Positions 60,801 to 64,000 of a stretch of DNA of 64,000 bases are shown here, piece by piece. This DNA is from Pachypanchax playfairii (taxonomy: Eukaryota > Chordata > Actinopteri > Cyprinodontiformes > Aplocheilidae), in contig SSNP01000084.1 in assembly GCA_006937955.1 (NCBI GenBank), positions 1,759,689-1,823,688 on the forward strand, read 5' to 3'. Under the pieces are notes generated by a model that was not told the origin of the DNA, did not search any database, and worked only from the letters and a program-made list of their open reading frames with translations. The position numbers and the translations under genes are program-made. Every line of letters begins with the position of its first letter. The first letter of the stretch is position 1.

Positions 60801-63681
60801 GACTGGGTTGCACCCCGGCTGACCCTGAGTTCCAGTGGCTCTCCGTAAACCTCTGACCTGCTATGGATATGTCCATACCGTGCAGCTCTTTCAGCACTTA
60901 GTGTTTGCGCTCATTCCCGTGACTGATGCTTCTGCAGGCTTTCACATGCACTGTTACCCTCTCCCCCGGGGATCACAGCAAGCAGGAGTACACAACGAAA
61001 ATATGATGTGTTGTCTCTGGACTGCTCACAGCAACGCTGCATGTTCTCAGCATGTTTTTTATCACTCGTAACGTGTAAATAAATCCAAATAAATCCACAT
61101 GTTCTAGTGCTGTTAAGTGTGCAAGTTACAAATTTAGAAATGAAGAGCCGAGTTCAACGGACTTCACATTAACTATCTGCAAAATTTAAACTGGGAAGGT
61201 CAGAGTTAGAGAGCAATGACCACTCGCGCTTTCATCTTCTCTGAACTCACGAATGTTTCGGCATGTGTGACAACAGTTACATCCCAGAGACGGGAGTGAG
61301 GTCGGCGTGTTAATGTGGGAAACTTTTCAACAGACAGATTTGTCTCCACTTGGCTCGGTCTTATAACTAACAGTTGGCTTTTCATGCCATACTGGAGTTC
61401 AAAGCATCTGCAGCGCTTACATCTTTGATGGAGGAAGTCCCGCCTCTTTTTGTAATATGATGTTTGAGACAATGCAGGGTTTGTTTATGAGCTTTAGTAA
61501 ATAAATCCATCATGCAGCTTTCCACAGAGACGAAGTCAAGCTTAGCTGTGGTGCAGAATGATGTCATATTTTATTTATGTCAAGAAAAAATTTTCAGTTC
61601 AGTTTAAAAATGGACGTAACTTTGCTGGAAATGATTCATGTAACAATGAATCAAATTGCGTCAAACAAATATTAATGTAATTGTTTTATTGTCACTCAAA
61701 TAAATAAAATATGAAAGCAGCGATTGTTCCACACGAGTTTTAGAAATAATTCTGTTTATTTACTTACAATTAAAGCTGAATTTATTTCACAATAAACCAA
61801 ATGTGAACCAAATATGCTGTCAGTGATAAATTATCCTGCTGGTCAGTGTTATGCATGTCACTGAAAACAGTCCAAAAACTGTTTTACTGAACAGTCAGGG
61901 TATTTGCAAAAAATCCCTAAATTCCAAGAATGGAGATAACCTCCATCGTCTGCATCGTTTTAGACTCAAACAAATCTGATAAAAAGCCTGAAACATCAAA
62001 TAAAAAAGGGAGTGGATGATATATCGTTCTTAAAAGCTCTGATTTAATGGTAGTAACATCCTTAATATATCAAACTTAAGTGTTTAAGGGCTTTCTGATG
62101 AAATATGTCTTTTATTATGTGCCAGAATCTGCCCCATCAATAATTAATGTTTCTGTAAGTGTTTTTTCAGAATTATAGTTTCAAGTTTTTTGCTTTTTGT
62201 TTATTTTTTGAATCGATGAGGCTCATTTCAGCCTTTAAAAAGAAAAGATGCAAAAAGAATGGAGAAACAAAATGACATTTCTTATTTGAGACTTTAAAAA
62301 TATTAAAACAAAATGCACATAGATGATAATAAATGAAAAAAAGGTGAAAATGTTGAGCTGGCATCATCAATAAGCTTGTGTGTTGTTTTTAATGTTTTTT
62401 ATAATGTCTATTTTAGCTATTGAGGATTCTTATGCTGCCAAAATTAAGCCAAAAGCTGAACATTGATGTTTTTAAAGAGGCCCTTCCATTAAAAACAGTT
62501 TTTCTGAGGTTTCTGTTGAATATTTTAGCTTCACAGGTGTTCTTACCTTCATAGTGGGTGTGAAAACGGGTCAATAACTTCTCTTTCAGTTTTAATCTCT
62601 CAAACTACACAGGTGGAGATAAAACCCAAGTTCTCTTGAGATCGAACTGCCTGTATCTGTTTTGTCACAACTCCTTTGTTCGTTAGTATTTGGCAGCTCC
62701 CACAGTTGAAACCACATCTAGCATGCTGCTGGCTAAAATCTGTTAGCATAAGAAGTAGCAAACAGGAAGAGAGTACGTGTGACATTGCCATGCACAGCGG
62801 GGGAGGAAACAGTATACCTTGCTCTGATAGGCTAGTTTGTTAGCCAATCAATCAGTGTCCAGCAAATTCGAACAATGAATATGAACGAGCTGCTGACGAA
62901 GCAGCCTGACGGAAGGAGCCGGAACCACCCGAATTTTAATGCAGACAGATTGAAAGGTCTGTTAATCAGTGTTTCCTGACGTTTTTTAGATATAAAATGT
63001 TTCATATTACTGGTTAATATTTAAGAAATAACCACAAAGTCATGAAATGTGTATGAAATGGCCTCTTTAACAAATCAAACCGGGTCATCAGAGTCATTGA
63101 ACTTGTCTGACCAAATGAATTTCACTCCATCTTGAACACAATCCAGTTTAAACTGACAAACATCCAGAAGTGAAAAACAGACCAACACCCTGACTTCTCC
63201 TGACGCTGACACAAATAACTTCTTGTCACATGGATGAAAACATGTTCTGAGACACAACAAGCTGTTTTGTGCTGCTGAAATTTGTTTTTTTTTTTTTTTA
63301 CTCCCTACTGGATGAAATCTAAATCTCAGAACTGCTCAGTATCAATGCATTTTGATTTTCTCATCAGTTTCTTGTTGGCTAGTTCTAGATTAGCTTGTAG
63401 CGTTTCTTTAATCCAGCCAAACGCTGAGCTAATAAAATGAAAAATGTGGCCTGTTCTTTAGCTGTATTGCATCATTATTAACACATGATTTAATGTGTTC
63501 AGTGTCTCGCTGCACACAGCTTGCATCTGAGTGTGACTCATTCAGGCTTGTTGTGTTTCAGCTGGTGTTCGAGGCTCTCCACAACCAGGAGCCGAGGGGA
63601 TACGTAGTTGGCTGGATCATTGCCATCAGTCTCCTGGTGGGAATCCTCATCTTTTTGCTGCTAGCTGTGCTACTCTGGAAG
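22539..63681 (+). CDS. itga9: itga9 (integrin alpha-9), 27 of an expected 28 exons
   Basis: Alpha subunit of the alpha9beta1 integrin, a type I cell-surface receptor. In other vertebrates it binds tenascin-C, osteopontin, VCAM-1 and the EIIIA fibronectin segment and is needed for lymphatic valves. The 27 exons below join without a frame error into 996 residues: signal peptide (about 1-31), beta-propeller with FG-GAP repeats to about 450, thigh and calf domains, and a transmembrane helix (about 971-995). Three calcium-binding loops: DLNQDGLSD (312-320), DIDDDGYQD (373-381), DMDGNGYAD (435-443). No inserted I-domain is present between propeller blades, as expected for the alpha4/alpha9 group. 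Human ITGA9 is 1,035 residues; the missing ~35 are the cytoplasmic tail exon, beyond the window. It resembles ITGA9 rather than ITGA4 throughout (FGYSVLEHYHDNTRW, CAHRWKN, VGAPKANSSYS). Tandem arrangement with golga4 matches human. Confidence 0.97.
22996..23123 (+). CDS. itga9: itga9 exon 2
   Basis: 128 bases: VIVGAPKANSSYSSSVRSPG then AVFKCRVHSNPERRCTEMDL. First FG-GAP repeat. Donor gtcggt is off-consensus but is the in-frame choice. Confidence 0.94.
23124..24405 (+). other. itga9 intron 2
   Basis: 1,282 bases. C-run/CA microsatellite at about 23439-23464 and an A/CAAA tract near 23556-23580; nothing else recognised. Confidence 0.65.
24406..24512 (+). CDS. itga9: itga9 exon 3
   Basis: 107 bases: GNKPRESCGKTCQADRDDEW then MGVSLARQDRVNGRIL. 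Acceptor gtctttcag, donor gtgagt. Confidence 0.96.
24513..26206 (+). other. itga9 intron 3
   Basis: 1,694 bases. Short AT run near 25105-25118, then a 25-T homopolymer at 25320-25344. A GTG-started ORF at 25396-25845 shows no recognisable domain. Confidence 0.6.
25320..25344. repeat. Poly-T run (25)
   Basis: Uninterrupted T25 followed by AAAAG in itga9 intron 3. It may be a reverse-strand retroposon tail, but no SINE body or duplication was identified. Confidence 0.85.
26207..26330 (+). CDS. itga9: itga9 exon 4
   Basis: 124 bases: ACAHRWKNVYYSSEHILPHG then YCSIIPPTLQGRTKPLIPCY. Conserved cysteines of blade 2. Donor gtacag. Confidence 0.96.
26331..27048 (+). other. itga9 intron 4
   Basis: 718 bases; nothing recognised. 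Confidence 0.65.
27049..27116 (+). CDS. itga9: itga9 exon 5
   Basis: 68 bases: DYKQKYGEEHGSCQAGIAGV-FTE. Donor gtcagt. Confidence 0.96.
27117..31017 (+). other. itga9 intron 5
   Basis: 3,901 bases. Hosts the inverted, truncated MITE copy B (28359-28749). The rest is AT-rich with no exon or RNA gene recognised. Confidence 0.65.
28359..28749 (-). mobile_element. MITE copy B, inverted and truncated
   Basis: Reverse complement of the right-hand two thirds of copy A, starting after TTAA at 28355-28358 with AGAGGTCATTTCATAC. Homology stops abruptly after GGAGTTGTG at 28749, so the far end is missing. More diverged from copies A and C than they are from each other by eye. Confidence 0.85.
31018..31147 (+). 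CDS. itga9: itga9 exon 6
   Basis: 130 bases: ELVVMGAPGSYYWTGTIKVY then NLTSDTFYSLNRDNVDSHRY. FG-GAP blade; acceptor ttctcag, donor gtgaga. Confidence 0.96.
31248..31333 (+). CDS. itga9: itga9 exon 7
   Basis: 86 bases: GYAVTAGHFSSPNAIDIAAG then APQHKGTGK. Donor gtaaga. Only 100 bases of intron separate it from exon 6. Confidence 0.96.
31420..31482 (+). CDS. itga9: itga9 exon 8
   Basis: 21 codons: VYIFKIDGATLVKSFQASGK-M. Slightly shorter than human, lacking a few residues of the DRRSG loop. Donor gtacga. Confidence 0.94.
31483..32022 (+). other. itga9 intron 8
   Basis: 540 bases; nothing recognised. Confidence 0.65.
32023..32160 (+). CDS. itga9: itga9 exon 9: first calcium loop
   Basis: 46 codons beginning MGSYFGSSLCAVDLNQDGLS, with the DxNxDGxxD Ca-binding loop, then DLLVGAPMHSQLRDEGQVSV. 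Donor gtaagt. Confidence 0.97.
32297..32402 (+). CDS. itga9: itga9 exon 10: second calcium loop
   Basis: 106 bases: GVMEEDAVLSGDNAFNAHFG then ECLAAIGDIDDDGYQ, with DIDDDGYQD completed by exon 11. Donor gtttgt. Confidence 0.96.
32403..33534 (+). other. itga9 intron 10
   Basis: 1,132 bases. A less AT-rich block near 32600-33040 has a 152-codon ORF (32587-33045) without a recognisable domain; it may be repeat-derived. Confidence 0.55.
33535..33629 (+). CDS. itga9: itga9 exon 11
   Basis: 95 bases: DVAIGAPKEDDYGGAVYIYH then GDATGITRKYSM. Donor gtaaca. Confidence 0.96.
33630..34267 (+). other. itga9 intron 11
   Basis: 638 bases; nothing recognised. Confidence 0.65.
34268..34358 (+). CDS. itga9: itga9 exon 12: third calcium loop
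   Basis: 91 bases: KLTGRSVNPGLQMFGQSISG then NVDMDGNGYA; the Ca loop DMDGNGYAD closes in exon 13. Donor gtacag. Confidence 0.96.
34359..34671 (+). other. itga9 intron 12
   Basis: 313 bases; nothing recognised. Confidence 0.65.
34672..34717 (+). CDS. itga9: itga9 exon 13 with GC donor
   Basis: 46 bases: DVTIGAFMADSVVLL plus two bases of Arg. The boundary is CTGAG|GCAAGT at 34718: a GC donor matching the strong GC-AG consensus and the only site that joins in frame to SRPVITV of exon 14. Confidence 0.93.
34829..34983 (+). CDS. itga9: itga9 exon 14
   Basis: 155 bases: RSRPVITVDGSIFLPISINI then TAPQCHEGHQNLNCFNVTVC. End of propeller into thigh domain. Donor gtaaaa. Confidence 0.95.
34984..36039 (+). 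other. itga9 intron 14
   Basis: 1,056 bases; nothing recognised apart from a poly-T-rich acceptor region. Confidence 0.65.
36040..36191 (+). CDS. itga9: itga9 exon 15
   Basis: 152 bases: ELLYNLTADVDKRQKGQPSR then IYFAQAGSQVSRQLSLDINR and CQRYTAYVK. Donor gtgagt opens a 14.8-kb intron. Confidence 0.95.
39320..40178 (+). mobile_element. Inverted-repeat DNA element (about 860 bp)
   Basis: Begins TAAAGGTGGTATATGGAA and ends with its exact reverse complement TTCCATATACCACCTTTA. No transposase is recognisable inside, so it is a non-autonomous element. I could not define a target duplication with confidence. Confidence 0.8.
41040..41640. repeat. A-rich probable dispersed repeat
   Basis: Strand-biased A/C/G-rich sequence (aggtgtgacaattaatta, gaactaaataaaaag, gcaaaataaacaag) with very few T tracts, of a kind common in teleost interspersed repeats. 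No termini defined. Confidence 0.35.
44110..45367 (+). mobile_element. Outer DNA element interrupted by another
   Basis: Ends are imperfect inverted repeats: CTACTTTCAGACTGCTG at the left and the complement CTACGTTCAGACTGCAG at the right. Left interior has repeated CTGATTTTTTT motifs (44140-44260). It is split by the element at 44377-45093. No transposase seen. Confidence 0.7.
44377..45093 (+). mobile_element. Inner nested DNA element
   Basis: 717 bases with inverted ends CCTGTCCCAATACCCGCACT (left) and its complement at 45074-45093 (right, AGTGCGGGTATTGGGACAGG). Subterminal GCGCACTT/AAGTGCGC-type motifs recur inward (44400-44450, 45010-45070), as in hAT or Harbinger-like MITEs; superfamily not settled. 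It sits inside the 44110-45367 element, so it inserted later. Confidence 0.8.
50989..51141 (+). CDS. itga9: itga9 exon 16
   Basis: 51 codons: KDVKDVFTAISFEVAYSLGK then LPALTPVLRWRQGDKIAVRN. Unusually GC-rich for the window. Acceptor tctgcag, donor gtataa. Confidence 0.96.
51339..51785. repeat. Near-perfect large inverted repeat
   Basis: Left arm 51339-51517 and right arm 51605-51785 are reverse complements over about 180 bases; by eye I find one clear internal mismatch (CCTGACCCC against CCTAACCCC). The 87-base spacer contains a TG run at 51575-51601. Arms start TATCCTTATGGGGACCGTCC and include telomere-like ACCCTAACC words, a repeat type familiar from teleost genomes. Both outer flanks are CA/TG repeats. 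Confidence 0.93.
51571..51822. repeat. TG microsatellites
   Basis: (AT)4(GT)n at 51571-51601 in the hairpin spacer and (TG)n at about 51798-51822 just outside the right arm. Confidence 0.9.
51928..51990. repeat. Three-segment alternating palindrome
   Basis: Segment 1 TTAATACATTATAGTGTAA (51928-51946) is a perfect 19-bp inverted partner of 51952-51970 (5-base loop CTATC). The middle segment 51945-51965 is also a perfect 21-bp inverted partner of 51970-51990 (4-base loop ATTA). The two hairpins are mutually exclusive. Confidence 0.93.
52749..52825 (+). CDS. itga9: itga9 exon 17
   Basis: 77 bases: TWFEKNCLSDDCAADLKLDG then NLLLS. The C-x5-C pair is conserved across integrin alpha chains. Donor gtaaaa. 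Confidence 0.96.
52826..53216 (+). other. itga9 intron 17
   Basis: 391 bases; nothing recognised. Confidence 0.65.
53217..53364 (+). CDS. itga9: itga9 exon 18
   Basis: 148 bases: LYSKPHLALGGVRNVSLNMT then ISNAGDDAYDTNIYFNFSRE and VFYINFWQK. Calf region. Donor gtttgt. Confidence 0.96.
53365..56884 (+). other. itga9 intron 18
   Basis: 3,520 bases. Two ORFs of about 100 codons (55498-55848 without ATG start; 56074-56382 with ATG) have no domain I recognise and are not required by the gene. Confidence 0.6.
56885..56971 (+). CDS. itga9: itga9 exon 19
   Basis: 29 codons: EEKGISCELVDLDFLKCTVG then FPFMRAQTK. Acceptor ttgcag, donor gtaatt. Confidence 0.96.
57075..57154 (+). CDS. itga9: itga9 exon 20
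   Basis: 80 bases: YHFAVIFDLTQLSGENETLQ then FLVQAK. Acceptor gctag, donor gtaaga. Confidence 0.95.
57248..57331 (+). CDS. itga9: itga9 exon 21
   Basis: 84 bases: SANPEHNLFDNSLDLSIPLI then HETDTTIT plus two bases of Gly. Donor gtaaga. Confidence 0.95.
57332..57699 (+). other. itga9 intron 21
   Basis: 368 bases; nothing recognised. Confidence 0.65.
57700..57808 (+). CDS. itga9: itga9 exon 22
   Basis: 109 bases: VVTPTSFVYGNSIDASRFIQ then LEGMECNFQPLNLTFQ. Donor gtacgt. Confidence 0.96.
57905..58012 (+). CDS. itga9: itga9 exon 23
   Basis: 36 codons: AINKGPSRLPGSTVDIRIPN then RLAGNGADMFHVIETQ. Only 96 bases from exon 22. Donor gtggac is weak. Confidence 0.94.
58013..59160 (+). other. itga9 intron 23
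   Basis: 1,148 bases; short TG/G run at 58209-58227, nothing else recognised. Confidence 0.65.
59161..59286 (+). CDS. itga9: itga9 exon 24
   Basis: 42 codons: VSNGRGNCTPHRNPTPCTIP then QNNESIFHSIFAFFTKSGRK. Acceptor tttttaag, donor gtaaac. Confidence 0.96.
59398..59517 (+). CDS. itga9: itga9 exon 25
   Basis: 40 codons: DCDRPGRACLTISCSLGPQL then SIDIKLLLNTEILKI. Calf-2 domain cysteines conserved. Donor gtaaga. Confidence 0.96.
59607..59702 (+). CDS. itga9: itga9 exon 26
   Basis: 32 codons: DSSSVIQFVTRGSVQVNNRA then VEVQNGLPEDFS. Acceptor caacag, donor gtgagt. Confidence 0.96.
59703..63561 (+). other. itga9 intron 26
   Basis: 3,859 bases. Contains the full-length MITE copy C at 62476-63066; A run at 59940-59954. 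No exon recognised. Confidence 0.7.
62476..63066 (+). mobile_element. TTAA-flanked MITE, copy C (full length)
   Basis: 591 bases between TTAA at 62472-62475 and 63067-63070; ends AGAGGCC and GGCCTCT are inverted. Same orientation as and close to copy A throughout. No ORF of note. Confidence 0.9.
63562..63681 (+). CDS. itga9: itga9 exon 27: transmembrane helix
   Basis: 40 codons: LVFEALHNQEPRGYVVGWII then AISLLVGILIFLLLAVLLWK. The helix is virtually identical to human ITGA9. Donor gtaaac; the next exon should encode the GFFRRR-type tail and is not reached by 64000. Confidence 0.97.
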
Positions 63682-64000
63682 GTAAACATGAACATAAAGA
63701 TTGGGATTTTTTTGTTTTAATTTCAGCTCACAATGCACAAAAGATTTAGTTAAAAAAAACAAATCTGTGTTTACTTCTGGTGAGATGACAACAGAGACAG
63801 CTGGAGGTCGGGGTAAGATGTGGGGGCGACAGCTACAACAATGACGGGGAGAAATCACAGACAGGACAGTAATTCACACCATACCGCTACCCTGTTAGCA
63901 CAAAACTCCTTTTCTTTTTCACTGCTTCTACTGGGAATACCACAATGAAACCTTGGAACATTGGTCCAAGGATACATTACCCCCCCCCTCTCCTCCTCCT
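63682..64000 (+). other. Start of itga9 last intron
   Basis: 319 bases after donor gtaaac, ending in a C-run/TCC stretch. The tail exon was not found. Confidence 0.7.

Noticed and set aside
22539..63681. Possibility that the integrin is itga4 rather than itga9
   Set aside because: Signature segments (DNTRW start, CAHRWKN, GYVVGWIIAISLLVGILIFL) fit remembered ITGA9, and the golga4 neighbour agrees.

Overview
The window is vertebrate genomic DNA, almost certainly from a ray-finned (teleost) fish. It is AT-rich, with long introns, many short DNA-transposon relics (including a decayed Tc1-like element typical of fish) and intron-split genes with GT-AG junctions. Two protein genes lie head to tail on the + strand: golga4 (golgin-245/p230), cut off at the left edge, and itga9 (integrin alpha-9), cut off just before its cytoplasmic tail at the right edge. 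This order and orientation is the one I recall for human chromosome 3p22 (GOLGA4, then ITGA9), so the window is a conserved synteny block. Homology statements rest on comparison with remembered human proteins, not on a search.

Layout. 1-3922: non-coding DNA upstream of or within the 5' part of golga4, with one unexplained well-formed candidate exon (1091-1192) and a possible LTR relic (about 3390-3665). 3923-19358: 22 golga4 coding exons running from the conserved N-terminal cassette exon through one 3.8-kb coiled-coil exon to the C-terminal GRIP domain and the short terminus PWLR-stop, followed by a 3' UTR with two AATAAA signals. 19.7-22.5 kb: intergenic, with a Tc1-like transposase relic on the minus strand. 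22539-63681: 27 itga9 coding exons giving 996 in-frame residues (signal peptide, seven-blade beta-propeller, thigh/calf region, transmembrane helix). The final exon with the GFF-type tail must lie beyond base 64000.

The two genes have no direct functional link. Golga4 is an ARL1-recruited tether on the trans-Golgi; itga9 is a cell-surface receptor subunit that pairs with integrin beta-1. The more unusual content is structural: two GC-AG introns (one per gene); a TTAA-flanked MITE inserted one base from the acceptor of the golga4 GRIP exon, at a junction where the reading frame does not add up; three copies of that MITE; a near-perfect 180-bp-arm inverted repeat and a three-segment switching palindrome in itga9 intron 16; and a nested transposon pair in the 14.8-kb itga9 intron 15. 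I found no undescribed multi-gene system, no RNA gene and no CRISPR array.
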